Source: Eubacteriales bacterium | Lineage (GTDB): Bacteria > Bacillota > Clostridia > Lachnospirales > Lachnospiraceae | DNA: 64,000 nucleotides | Reading direction: 5' to 3' | Assembly (NCBI GenBank): GCA_030524545.1 | Contig: JAUNGM010000007.1 | Location: 91,874-155,873 of the forward strand | Shown: positions 1 to 8,549 of the stretch, one piece after another | Position numbering within the stretch: the first letter of the stretch is position 1 | How the letters are laid out: each line of letters opens with the position of its first letter | Program-made: the position numbers and the translations under genes | Notes under the pieces: model-generated | Databases searched by the model: none | What the model was told of the DNA's origin: nothing | What the model saw: the letters and a program-made list of their open reading frames with translations, nothing else

Positions 1-2
1 CA

Positions 3-1889
3 ACCATCCGCGCTTTAACGGAAGTACTGGGACTGGACGAGGAAGACATCCGTTCCCGGCTTACGAATACTTCCACAGCAAGCAGCCAGTATCAGATTCT
101 GAAGAAGCAGCTTTCCATGGATGAAAAAAAAGCCTTTGAGGAGTACACCTCCGCTACGGAGGAAACGGGACTGACGCCCGCAGAGGAAAAGGAGCGCCAG
201 AATATCAAAGGTGTATGGTTTGAAGAAGACTACTTAAGGAGTTATCCATTTGGAAGTCTGGCATGTGATACGATTGGATTTACATTGGCCCGTGATACAG
301 CGGACATTGGTCTGGAAGGCTACTATAACAGTACGCTGACCGGCGCAGACGGACGTCAGTATGGATATTTTAACAATAATTCGGATGTTGAGCAGACCAT
401 TATTTCACCGACCAACGGCAACAGTATTGTGACTACGCTTGATGTCGGCGCGCAGCAGATCGTTGAGAAATACGTCAATGCCTTTAATGAAGTTATGGGC
501 GCGAAAAATGTCGGTGTGATCGTGGAGGATCCTTCTACAGGCGAGATTCTTGCGATGGACGGAGGAGACCGCTATGATCTGAATGAGCCAAGGGATATGT
601 CTCAGGTACATACCGAAGAAGAAATCAAGCAGATGAACGATGAGCAGACGGTAGAAGCGCTGAATGCCATGTGGAGCAATTACTGTGTCACGGACGCATA
701 TGAACCGGGTTCTACGGTAAAGCCGATTGTTATGGCATCTGCTCTGGAAAAGGGAAGCATTAGTTTTAACGATACATTTGTATGTGACGGTGCACAGAGC
801 TTTGGTACCGATACGTTTATCAAATGTGCGGTTTATCCGGACGCTCATGGAACAGAAACGCTGGCGGAGGTCATTGCCAATTCCTGCAATGACGGTATGA
901 TGCAGATTGCTGCCAAAATGGGCAGTGAGCAGTTCATCAAAGCCCAGAGCCAGTTTAACTTCGGTTCCAGAACCGGTATCGACCTTCCGAACGAAGGCAG
1001 CGGTATCATCCACACAACAGAAACCATGGGTGAAACAGAGCTTGCCTGCTCTTCCTTTGGACAGGGATTTACCTGTACCATGATTCAGGAAATTAATGCC
1101 ATGTGTGCGACGATCAACGGAGGATATTACTATCAGCCTCATGTTGTTTCTGCCATTAGGGATTCCAGCGGCGGAACGATCAAGACGGTAACGCCTACTC
1201 TGTTAAAGCAGACCATTTCCGCTAATATTTCCGCTAATATCCGGACCTATATGCAGGCCAGTGTGGAATCAGGTACCAGCCGTACCTCCAAGGTGCAGGG
1301 ATACAGCTCCGGCGGAAAAACCGGTACAGCCGAGAAGTTTCCGCGAGGAAACGAAAAATATGTTGTTTCCTTCATTGGCTTTGCACCTGTAGATGATCCG
1401 CAGGTTGTGATCTACGTAGTTGTAGACGAGCCGAATGCGGAGAATCAGGCGAGCAGTACCTATCCTCAGTACATTGCGCAGGGAATTCTTACGGAACTCC
1501 TGCCATATCTGAATATTGCTCCTGATGAAATTTCCGACGGATATCTTCCGGAAACGGAGCTTTGGGATCAGTTCAACGGACATTTACAGAGTGTTTCCGG
1601 TGTGGAACTGGATTCTCAGGGAAATATGGTAGACGGAGAAGGAAATCTGATTGACATGGAGGGAAACCGTGTGGATGAAAACGGATATCTTCTCGATGAG
1701 AACGGCGAATACATTTATGATGAGAACGGGAATACCATGATGTCGCAGAATCTGACCGGGTCAGAGACTTTGCCGGAAGCAATTTCGGATACCAGCGTTC
1801 CCGGGCCTCTGGAGGATGACTCCGATCCGATCGTGGGAAATGATATGGAAAGTGAAGGCCTTACCAACGAGGAAGCTGGTTTGGAATAG
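3..1889 (+). CDS. Class B penicillin-binding protein (FtsI/PBP2 type), 5'-truncated by window edge
   Basis: Peptidoglycan D,D-transpeptidase that cross-links peptidoglycan stems outside the membrane. The reading frame is open from base 3, so the amino-terminal anchor lies outside the window and the ATG at 117 is internal. The visible part holds the end of the dimerisation domain, then the transpeptidase domain with all three active-site motifs: STVK (711-722), SCN (882-890) and KTG (1317-1325). After the catalytic domain the protein carries no PASTA domain but an acidic tail of repeated G-N-x-x-D / D-E-N-G units (about 1600-1745), which is unusual. It is followed by a second class B PBP and then mraY-murD, the usual order of a division cluster, so a septal or sporulation role is likely. 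Which of FtsI, PBP2B or SpoVD it is cannot be fixed from the fragment. Confidence 0.9.
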   Translation, partial: TIRALTEVLGLDEEDIRSRLTNTSTASSQYQILKKQLSMDEKKAFEEYTSATEETGLTPAEEKERQNIKGVWFEEDYLRSYPFGSLACDTIGFTLARDTADIGLEGYYNSTLTGADGRQYGYFNNNSDVEQTIISPTNGNSIVTTLDVGAQQIVEKYVNAFNEVMGAKNVGVIVEDPSTGEILAMDGGDRYDLNEPRDMSQVHTEEEIKQMNDEQTVEALNAMWSNYCVTDAYEPGSTVKPIVMASALEKGSISFNDTFVCDGAQSFGTDTFIKCAVYPDAHGTETLAEVIANSCNDGMMQIAAKMGSEQFIKAQSQFNFGSRTGIDLPNEGSGIIHTTETMGETELACSSFGQGFTCTMIQEINAMCATINGGYYYQPHVVSAIRDSSGGTIKTVTPTLLKQTISANISANIRTYMQASVESGTSRTSKVQGYSSGGKTGTAEKFPRGNEKYVVSFIGFAPVDDPQVVIYVVVDEPNAENQASSTYPQYIAQGILTELLPYLNIAPDEISDGYLPETELWDQFNGHLQSVSGVELDSQGNMVDGEGNLIDMEGNRVDENGYLLDENGEYIYDENGNTMMSQNLTGSETLPEAISDTSVPGPLEDDSDPIVGNDMESEGLTNEEAGLE

Positions 1890-1925
1890 GATTTCCGGGT
1901 TCTGAACAGTGAACAATACGCATAC

Positions 1926-1978
1926 CCCTGTCAGGGACAGTCATATATTAGAAAGACAGTCTCTGGCGGGGATTTTTT
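1926..1978 (+). terminator. Terminator-like hairpin abutting the start codon of the second PBP gene
   Basis: Arms 1926-1942 and 1955-1971 can form a stem of about 17 pairs with three G-U wobbles and one A-A mismatch, followed by A and six T. The T-run ends exactly at the ATG at 1979. The 3' arm contains the only Shine-Dalgarno-like stretch (GGCGGGGA) for the downstream gene, so folding would both end transcription and hide the ribosome site. Confidence 0.6.
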
Positions 1979-3733
1979 ATGAAAAAAAATATGACATTCC
2001 ATAAAAAGAAAGTATGGGTGGTCTTTTTATGCTGTACGGTGATGATGGCAGGACTGGTAGGCAGACTTGTGTATTTAATGGGATTCCGCTCGGATTATTA
2101 TTATGAAAAGGCTACGGATCTTCATGAAAGGGAACGCGATATCAAGGCGGCCCGGGGAGAGATCCTGGATACCAACGGCAAAGTCCTGGCTGCAAACAAA
2201 ACTGTCTGTACGATATCTGTGATTCACAGCCAGATCAAAGAGCCGGAAAAAGTTATCACCATCCTTGCGGAAGAATTGGGGATAACGGAAGAGACCGTAA
2301 GAAAAAGAGTGGAAAAAGTCTCTTCCATTGAGCGTATTAAGACGAATGTGGAGAAAAGCGTGGGAGACGCCATACGGGAATATAATCTCGCAGGAGTAAA
2401 GGTGGATGAAGATTATAAACGCTATTATCCATACGGAACCCTTGCTTCCAAAGTGCTTGGATTTACAGGCGGAGACAATCAGGGAATCATTGGCCTGGAG
2501 GTAAAATATGAAGACATTTTGAGTGGAACTCCCGGGAAAATTCTGACTACAACCGATGCAAGAGGCGTAGAAATTGATGAAATCGGAGAGAGCCGTATTG
2601 ATCCTGTGGCAGGTGATAATCTTCAGATCAGCCTGGATGCCAATATTCAGGAATTTGCCCAGCAGGCAGCCCTGAAGGTGATGGAGGAAAAACAGGCGGA
2701 AAGGGTTTCCATCCTGCTGATGAATCCTCAGAACGGGGAGATTTATGCCTGTGTGAATGTGCCGGAATTTGACCTGAATGACCCGTTTACACTGAACACG
2801 GATGTGGATACTTCCGGTCCGGATTCTCAGCAGAAGCAGGATCTGCTGAATCAGATGTGGAGAAATCCCTGCCTGAATGACACGTATGAGCCCGGTTCTA
2901 CCTTTAAGATCATCACGATGTCTGCCGGGTTGGAGGAAGGTGTGGTTTCCGTAAATGACCGTTTCTTTTGTCCGGGGTATAAGGTGGTGGATGACCGGCG
3001 GATTCACTGTGCGAATAGAAATGGCCATGGATCCCAGAGTTTTGTGGAAGGAGCACAGAATTCATGCAATCCTGTTTTTATTGAGGTAGGGCTTCGCCTT
3101 GGAGTAGACAATTACTATAAGTATTTCCGTCAGTTCGGTCTTTTGAAAAAGACGGGAGTGGATCTGCCGGGGGAAGCGGGAACGATCATGCATCAGAAAG
3201 AAAATATGGGAAATGTGGAGCTGGCAACTGTGGCTTTCGGCCAGTCGTTCCAGATTACGCCGATTCAGCTTGCTACAACGGTAAGTTCCCTGATCAATGG
3301 AGGAAGGAGGGTGACGCCTCACTTCGGTGTGACTGTCCGAAGCCCGGACGATACATATGCCAGAAAACTGGAATATCCGGTAGAGGAGGGGATTGTCTCA
3401 GAGGAAACATCAGCAACGGTACGGGATATCCTGGAACATGTGGTGTCAGAAGGTTCGGGAAAAAATGCCAGAATCGAGGGGTATACCATTGGCGGCAAGA
3501 CTGCAACCTCACAGACGCTTCCGAGAAGTGCCAATCGGTACATTTCCTCTTTCCTGGGGTTTGCACCTGCAGAAAATCCGCAGATTCTTGGAATCTGTAT
3601 TATCCATGATCCGCAGGGGATTTATTACGGAGGTACGATCGCGGCACCGGTAATCCGCAGTATTTTTGCAAATGTCCTGCCGTATCTGGGAATAGAACAG
3701 ACGGGGGAGATGGAGAGCGGAGATGAGGATTGA
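1979..3733 (+). CDS. Class B penicillin-binding protein, SpoVD-like, with KTA in place of KTG
   Basis: Second peptidoglycan transpeptidase of the cluster, 584 residues. A basic amino terminus is followed by one membrane segment (about residues 12-32), a PBP dimerisation domain and a transpeptidase domain. Active-site motifs are STFK (2897-2908) and SCN (3062-3070). The third motif, normally KTG, reads KTA (3497-3505) within GGKTATSQ. Serine and lysine of the first motif are intact, so the enzyme may still be active, but beta-lactam binding and turnover could differ. There is no PASTA domain. It sits 89 bases after the first PBP gene, behind a terminator-like hairpin, and is followed by the mraY promoter. 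SpoVD (spore cortex) is the nearest family by context; a vegetative role is possible. Confidence 0.9.
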   Translation: MKKNMTFHKKKVWVVFLCCTVMMAGLVGRLVYLMGFRSDYYYEKATDLHERERDIKAARGEILDTNGKVLAANKTVCTISVIHSQIKEPEKVITILAEELGITEETVRKRVEKVSSIERIKTNVEKSVGDAIREYNLAGVKVDEDYKRYYPYGTLASKVLGFTGGDNQGIIGLEVKYEDILSGTPGKILTTTDARGVEIDEIGESRIDPVAGDNLQISLDANIQEFAQQAALKVMEEKQAERVSILLMNPQNGEIYACVNVPEFDLNDPFTLNTDVDTSGPDSQQKQDLLNQMWRNPCLNDTYEPGSTFKIITMSAGLEEGVVSVNDRFFCPGYKVVDDRRIHCANRNGHGSQSFVEGAQNSCNPVFIEVGLRLGVDNYYKYFRQFGLLKKTGVDLPGEAGTIMHQKENMGNVELATVAFGQSFQITPIQLATTVSSLINGGRRVTPHFGVTVRSPDDTYARKLEYPVEEGIVSEETSATVRDILEHVVSEGSGKNARIEGYTIGGKTATSQTLPRSANRYISSFLGFAPAENPQILGICIIHDPQGIYYGGTIAAPVIRSIFANVLPYLGIEQTGEMESGDED

Positions 3734-3804
3734 AGGACAGGAAGACGGTCTGCTGCTGCGGTCCGGCGGATGGGAAAAAAGTGAAGCTGCGGGCCGACTG
3801 AGGG

Positions 3805-3833
3805 TTGATAATTGAGGCGAAAAGCCTTATACT
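3805..3833 (+). promoter_or_regulatory. Sigma-A-type promoter for mraY-murD
   Basis: TTGATA (3805-3810), 17-base spacer, TATACT (3828-3833). It lies in the 179-base gap before mraY, giving an untranslated leader of about 70 bases. Confidence 0.6.
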
Positions 3834-3836
3834 AAA

Positions 3837-3855
3837 AGATGCATCAATTGCATCT
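3837..3855. promoter_or_regulatory. Inverted repeat at the mraY transcription start
   Basis: AGATGCA / TGCATCT with a 5-base centre, just downstream of the predicted -10 box. Its position over the predicted start fits an operator or an early RNA hairpin; no regulator is identified. Confidence 0.35.
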
Positions 3856-3912
3856 GTGAGGAAAAGCAGTTGCTTACTATGAGAAAACAAAAGAATTGTA
3901 AGAGGTGTGAGG

Positions 3913-4869
3913 ATGAATTTTCAATTTGTAATACCGGTGCTGATATCATTCATTATCAGCGTTGCATTAGGCCCGGTCGTGATTCCGTTTTTAAGGAAAC
4001 TGAAGATGGGACAGACAGAGAGAACCGAGGGCGTACAGTCTCATTTGAAAAAAGCAGGTACCCCTACCATGGGCGGCGTGATTTTCCTGATCGCTGTTGT
4101 AGTAACGTCTCTCTTCTTTATTAAAGACTATCCGAAGATCATTCCGGTGCTGTTTCTGACTCTTGGGTTCGGCATCATCGGATTTTTGGACGACTATCTG
4201 AAGGTGGTGCTGAGACGTTCTGACGGACTCCTTCCATGGCAGAAATTTTTGCTTCAGGTAATCCTGACAGGTATTTTTGTATTCTATATTCTGAATTATA
4301 CAGATGTATCCTTAAGCATGAGGATTCCTTTCTGGCCTGGCCATTATCTGAATATGGGCTGGCTTGCAATTCCGGTGCTGTTTTTTGCAGTCATCGGTAC
4401 GGTAAACGGTGTAAATTTTACGGATGGCCTTGACGGTCTGGCTTCCAGTGTAACGCTGATCGTGGCCGTGTTCTTTACCGTGGTTTCCATTGGAACGGAA
4501 TCCGGTATTGAGCCGATCACCTGTGCAGTTGTGGGAGGACTGATGGGATTCCTTCTATTTAATGTATATCCTGCCAAGGTGTTCATGGGAGACACAGGCT
4601 CCCTGGCTCTCGGTGGTTTTGTAGCAGGTGCGGCTTATATGATGCAGATGCCGCTGTTTATCCTGCTGGTGGGACTGATTTATCTGGTGGAAGTCCTTTC
4701 CGTAATTATGCAGGTATCCTATTTTAAAGCAACACACGGCAAACGAATTTTCAAAATGGCACCGATCCACCATCACTTTGAGCTTTGCGGATGGTCGGAA
4801 ACACGGGTAGTTGCGGTATTTTCCGTAGTTACTGCAATCATGTGCCTGATTGCCCTTCTGGCATTATAA
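3913..4869 (+). CDS. mraY: Phospho-N-acetylmuramoyl-pentapeptide-transferase
   Basis: Transfers phospho-MurNAc-pentapeptide from UDP onto undecaprenyl phosphate to make lipid I at the inner face of the membrane. About ten membrane segments. Family signatures are visible: the Asp-rich loop LDDYLKV, the NFTDGLDGLA loop, FMGDTGSLALGG and the carboxy-terminal PIHHHFE motif. The length of about 318 residues is normal. I prefer the ATG at 3913, preceded by AGAGGTG; an in-frame GTG at 3907 is the alternative and adds two residues. murD follows after 27 bases, so the two are co-transcribed from the promoter at 3805. Confidence 0.97.
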   Translation: MNFQFVIPVLISFIISVALGPVVIPFLRKLKMGQTERTEGVQSHLKKAGTPTMGGVIFLIAVVVTSLFFIKDYPKIIPVLFLTLGFGIIGFLDDYLKVVLRRSDGLLPWQKFLLQVILTGIFVFYILNYTDVSLSMRIPFWPGHYLNMGWLAIPVLFFAVIGTVNGVNFTDGLDGLASSVTLIVAVFFTVVSIGTESGIEPITCAVVGGLMGFLLFNVYPAKVFMGDTGSLALGGFVAGAAYMMQMPLFILLVGLIYLVEVLSVIMQVSYFKATHGKRIFKMAPIHHHFELCGWSETRVVAVFSVVTAIMCLIALLAL

Positions 4870-4896
4870 TTACTGGTATTACTGGAGGAAACAGCA

Positions 4897-6252
4897 ATGG
4901 ATTTAAGAGGAAAAAGAGTTCTTGTTTTCGGTTCCGGCAAGAGCGGGATCGGAGCGTCAGATCTGCTGGGCAAAGTGGGAGCATGCCCGATCATCTACGA
5001 CGGGAACGGAGAAATCGATAAAGATGGAGTGGTACATAAGACTTCCGGGGATTACCCGCTGGAGGTATATGCAGGAGAACTGCCGGCAGAGGTACAGGAG
5101 GGACTGGATCTGGTTGTGCTGAGTCCAGGTGTCCCTACAGATATTCCTCTGGTGAAGAGTTTTTATGACCAGGGACATCCTGTCTGGGGTGAGGTGGAGC
5201 TTGCTTATCAGACTGGCAAAGGTGAGGTTCTGGCGATCACCGGAACAAATGGCAAAACCACCACAACGGCTCTTCTTGGCAAAATCATGGAAGACGCCAG
5301 GGATTCCGTATTCGTGGTAGGAAATATCGGAACTCCGTATACATCCAAGGCCCTGGAAATGACAGATGAGAGTACGACAGTTGCAGAGATCAGCAGCTTC
5401 CAGCTTGAGACGATCGAGAAATTTGCCCCGAAGGTCAGTGCGATTCTGAATATCACGGAAGATCATCTGAATCGTCATCATACGATGGAGGAGTACATCC
5501 GTGTAAAGGAACTGATCGTGGAGAATCAGAGCGCGGATGATGTATGTGTCCTGAATTATGAGGATGAAGTTCTCCGGGAATTTGGAAAAGCGATTGTTCC
5601 GAAGACGGTATATTTTTCCAGTATCCGTAAGCTGAACGAAGGAATTTATCTGGACGGCGATATGATCGTGCTGAAAACTTCCGATGAGGAAATTCCGGTG
5701 GTTAAGACTACGGAACTGAAGATTCTCGGCCGTCATAATCATGAGAATGCAATGGCTGCGGCTGCTATGGCCTATTATGCGGGCGTACCGATGGAAAGCA
5801 TCCGGAAAAGCGTCCGTGAATTTACCGCCGTTGCCCACCGTATTGAATATGTGACGGAGAAGAACGGCGTTGTTTATTACAACGATTCCAAGGGAACCAA
5901 CCCGGATGCTGCAATCAAAGGAATTCAGGCTATGAATCGGCCGACCCTGCTGATCGGCGGCGGATATGACAAAGGTTCCAGCTATGATGAATGGATCGAG
6001 GCTTTTGGCGGTAAGGTAAAATATCTGGTGCTTATCGGCCAGACGAAAGAGAAAATCAGGGAAGCGGCTGAGAGACTGGGATTCCATAATACTATCCTGT
6101 GTGAGAATCTGGAAGAGGCTGTGAAGATCTGCGCTGAGAAAGCAGAAACCGGAGATGCCGTACTGCTTTCGCCTGCATGCGCAAGCTGGGGACAGTTTGA
6201 CAACTATGAGCAGCGCGGGGATATGTTTAAGGAATACGTGAAGGCGTTGTAG
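4897..6252 (+). CDS. murD: UDP-N-acetylmuramoyl-L-alanine--D-glutamate ligase
   Basis: Cytoplasmic Mur ligase that adds D-glutamate to UDP-MurNAc-L-Ala using ATP. The 451 residues show an amino-terminal Rossmann-like domain (RVLVFGSGKSG), the ATP-binding loop ITGTNGKTTTTALLG, and the carboxy-terminal ligase motif around NDSKGTNPDA. The GGAGG site at 4884-4888 fixes the ATG start. It is the last gene of the mraY-murD unit and is followed by a strong terminator. murC, murE, murF and murG are not in the window. Confidence 0.97.
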   Translation: MDLRGKRVLVFGSGKSGIGASDLLGKVGACPIIYDGNGEIDKDGVVHKTSGDYPLEVYAGELPAEVQEGLDLVVLSPGVPTDIPLVKSFYDQGHPVWGEVELAYQTGKGEVLAITGTNGKTTTTALLGKIMEDARDSVFVVGNIGTPYTSKALEMTDESTTVAEISSFQLETIEKFAPKVSAILNITEDHLNRHHTMEEYIRVKELIVENQSADDVCVLNYEDEVLREFGKAIVPKTVYFSSIRKLNEGIYLDGDMIVLKTSDEEIPVVKTTELKILGRHNHENAMAAAAMAYYAGVPMESIRKSVREFTAVAHRIEYVTEKNGVVYYNDSKGTNPDAAIKGIQAMNRPTLLIGGGYDKGSSYDEWIEAFGGKVKYLVLIGQTKEKIREAAERLGFHNTILCENLEEAVKICAEKAETGDAVLLSPACASWGQFDNYEQRGDMFKEYVKAL

Positions 6253-6265
6253 GATTTACAAAGTT

Positions 6266-6312
6266 CAGCGGAATGGAAACTGGCAAATGCCGGAAGCCAT
6301 TCCGCTGTTTTT
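6266..6312 (+). terminator. Intrinsic terminator after murD
   Basis: 11-bp stem CAGCGGAATGG / CCATTCCGCTG (6266-6276 and 6297-6307) with a further short inner pairing (TGGC/GCCG), followed by five T. Confidence 0.85.
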
Positions 6313-6354
6313 ATATCATAGCAAATTCCTTTGAAAAGATTATACCCGGGGACT

Positions 6355-7011
6355 CTACTGGTCAGATTCCTGATTCCGGCTGCATTCCAGATAGTTATAA
6401 AACGTGAATTTACTAATATGAAGAAGTTCGCAGATACGTTCTCCGGACTTGGTTATGAGGAAAGCACCTTTTTGATCCAGATAGCGGATAAATTTAATCT
6501 TTTCGTTCTTGTTCATTTCTCCGGCTGATTTGCCGATTTCTTCCTGGCCTTTTTGAATCAGATAGGACAGAAGGTTGTTCACATCTGCAGAAAACACTTC
6601 TCCTTTATTGCCGTTTCCAAGATTTTCAAACTGATTATACTGGCGGAGAAAACCTTCCAACTGGAGGGTTTCAGTGATGTCCAGATTCACACAGATGGAG
6701 CCAATGGCTTTACCGTCATTGTTCTTCAGATAAATGGAAGAGGAACGGAGAATCTTTCCATCCTGGGTGGCGGTGATGTAATTGAAACGGTCGCCGTCTT
6801 TCACTGTACCGTGAAGAACCTCAAGGCCGAGATTGCTTCCGCATCCGCCGGGTGTTCGGTTAGTGACTCCTGCGTTACGGATATCTACAATCGTATGATT
6901 ATAATCTTTGGTAAGATCGTGAAGAACCACCTCGCATTTATTTCCAAAATGATTTTCAATCAGGTTCAAAAGTTGTTTCAGGATGGGCATGATTTCGTCA
7001 ATAGATTGCAT
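6355..7011 (-). CDS. YheO/DauR-like transcriptional regulator (PAS-like domain + HTH)
   Basis: DNA-binding regulator of 218 residues. The amino-terminal two thirds match the YheO-type PAS-like sensor (for example EVVLHDL, and IGSICVNLDIT at its end). The carboxy-terminal third is the DauR-type helix-turn-helix (KGAFLITKSGERICELLHISKFTFYNYL). The start is the ATG at 7009-7011, preceded on the minus strand by AGAGGTGA; an upstream in-frame ATG at 7080 has no such site. It is divergent from the D-serine dehydratase-like gene and the RidA gene. DauR proteins of Pseudomonas control D-arginine catabolism, so control of this neighbouring D-amino-acid module is a reasonable inference. Confidence 0.85.
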   Translation of the reverse strand: MQSIDEIMPILKQLLNLIENHFGNKCEVVLHDLTKDYNHTIVDIRNAGVTNRTPGGCGSNLGLEVLHGTVKDGDRFNYITATQDGKILRSSSIYLKNNDGKAIGSICVNLDITETLQLEGFLRQYNQFENLGNGNKGEVFSADVNNLLSYLIQKGQEEIGKSAGEMNKNEKIKFIRYLDQKGAFLITKSGERICELLHISKFTFYNYLECSRNQESDQ

Positions 7012-7186
7012 AAGTTCACCTCTGAGATAATAAAATTTAAAGCTTATCTTTACTATACCACATGAAAATTTATTAAACAAACATAATATTATAGATCATA
7101 AAATATAAAATCTTATAGAAACTGGAAAATATTACAAGAAGTAATGAAAACGACAATCAAAGCTAACAAAAAGAAAGAAAAATGAT

Positions 7187-7215
7187 TTGAAATATAACAA
7201 AAAGTATGATACCAT
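7187..7215 (+). promoter_or_regulatory. Possible promoter of the D-amino-acid module
   Basis: TTGAAA (7187-7192), 17-base spacer, TACCAT (7210-7215) in the AT-rich divergent region. The -10 box is weak. Confidence 0.35.
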
Positions 7216-7326
7216 ATAGCTATGAAAAAAAGAATATGTATAAAAACAGCAAAGAATCAAATAAAAAGTTATGATACATTTCTGATTTCCATTAAGACAG
7301 ATGGTACATCATATGGAGGAAGCAAG

Positions 7327-8442
7327 ATGCGGAAGGAATTATTAGAACAGTTAGAAACTCCCTGTATTGTAATTGATATGGAAAAAGCAAAGGCCAATAT
7401 CAAAAAAATGCAGAAGGCAGCGGATATATACGGATGCAAGTTGAGGCCTCACGTGAAAACACATAAAATGCCGTTGTTTGCAAATATGCAGTTGGAAGCA
7501 GGTGCCTGCGGAATAAGCTGCGCAAAAGTGTCTGAGGCGGAGGTGATGGCTGATGGAGGGGCAGAGGATATTTTTATTGCCTATCCTATGGTTGGCGCAT
7601 TCCGTGTGAAGAGGGTGATTGCTCTGGCGAAGCGCGTGAAAAGGCTGATTCTTGGGGTTGACAGTATGGAGTGTGCCGTTCCTTTAAATAAAGCAGCAGG
7701 AGAAGCCGGCATTCTTCTGGAAATCCGGATGGAGGTGGATACTGGCGCAAAGAGAACAGGCGTTGTACAGAATCAGGCAGTAATCCTTGCAAAACAGCTT
7801 CAGGCTCTGCCAAATTTAAAACTTACCGGAATTTACACCTTTAAGAGTCTGGTATATCGGGGGAAACCGACGATGGACAACCATATGGCTGGTGTGGAAG
7901 AGGGAGAGCTGATGGAACAGATTGCGGCAGAACTTAGGGATGCAGGAGTGGTGATTGAAGAAATCAGCGCGGGATCTACTCCCACAGGACTTGAGGTAGC
8001 AAAGACCGGAAAAGTAGATGAGATTCGTCCGGGAACCTATATTTTCAACGATTATATGATGTACAAGGAACATGCTGCTTTTCCGGATGAAATCGCAGTA
8101 CGTATTTATGCTACGGTGGTCAGTACCCCCTGCAAAGAATATGCAGTGATTGACGGAGGAACCAAGACCTTTCCGAAGGATGTCTGCCTGGATGCTCCTC
8201 CCTGTTGTTATCCGGGGTATGCATTTGTTGTCGAAAACGATGATCTTAGACTGCGCCGGATAAATGAAGAGCATGGAATGCTTGTGAGCCGGAAAGGCGA
8301 TACGGGACTTCACGTAGGTGATGTGGTGGAATTGATTCCGATTCATGTATGCACTGCTGTAAATATGCAGAATTATGTCTATCTGTATGATGGAAAAGGT
8401 ATCCAAAAAGAGCCTGTAGCTGCCCGGGGGATGCTGGTATGA
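7327..8442 (+). CDS. PLP-dependent D-serine dehydratase / D-threonine aldolase-family enzyme
   Basis: Fold-type III pyridoxal-phosphate enzyme of 371 residues: alanine-racemase-like barrel first, then the D-serine-dehydratase-like domain. The PLP lysine sits in RPHVKTHK near residue 43. Near the carboxy terminus PIHVCTAVN supplies a His-x-Cys pair; zinc-dependent D-serine dehydratases use His and Cys here, while D-threonine aldolases usually have His and Asp. This favours conversion of D-serine to pyruvate and ammonia. The start at 7327 is preceded by GGAGG; an in-frame ATG at 7222 lies almost on the predicted transcription start and has no ribosome site. The neighbouring RidA protein and DauR-like regulator support a D-amino-acid degradation unit. 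Confidence 0.85.
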   Translation: MRKELLEQLETPCIVIDMEKAKANIKKMQKAADIYGCKLRPHVKTHKMPLFANMQLEAGACGISCAKVSEAEVMADGGAEDIFIAYPMVGAFRVKRVIALAKRVKRLILGVDSMECAVPLNKAAGEAGILLEIRMEVDTGAKRTGVVQNQAVILAKQLQALPNLKLTGIYTFKSLVYRGKPTMDNHMAGVEEGELMEQIAAELRDAGVVIEEISAGSTPTGLEVAKTGKVDEIRPGTYIFNDYMMYKEHAAFPDEIAVRIYATVVSTPCKEYAVIDGGTKTFPKDVCLDAPPCCYPGYAFVVENDDLRLRRINEEHGMLVSRKGDTGLHVGDVVELIPIHVCTAVNMQNYVYLYDGKGIQKEPVAARGMLV

Positions 8443-8549
8443 GGATCCATACAATTATTGCCCGCAAAACAGAACAGTGGCAGTGAAGCAGGGGCAAACG
8501 GGAAACGGAACAAGGAAAGAAATAAAAAAATAAAGAAAGAGGAGAACAT

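Noticed and set aside
405-1142. Long minus-strand open frame opposite the first PBP gene
   Set aside because: It is the antisense shadow of a gene with clear active-site motifs; no ribosome site and no domain pattern.
2075-3028. Minus-strand 317-codon open frame opposite the second PBP gene
   Set aside because: Shadow frame with composition typical of antisense translation; the plus strand has full PBP motifs.
4957-6087. Minus-strand 376-codon open frame opposite murD
   Set aside because: Antisense of a well-supported Mur ligase gene.
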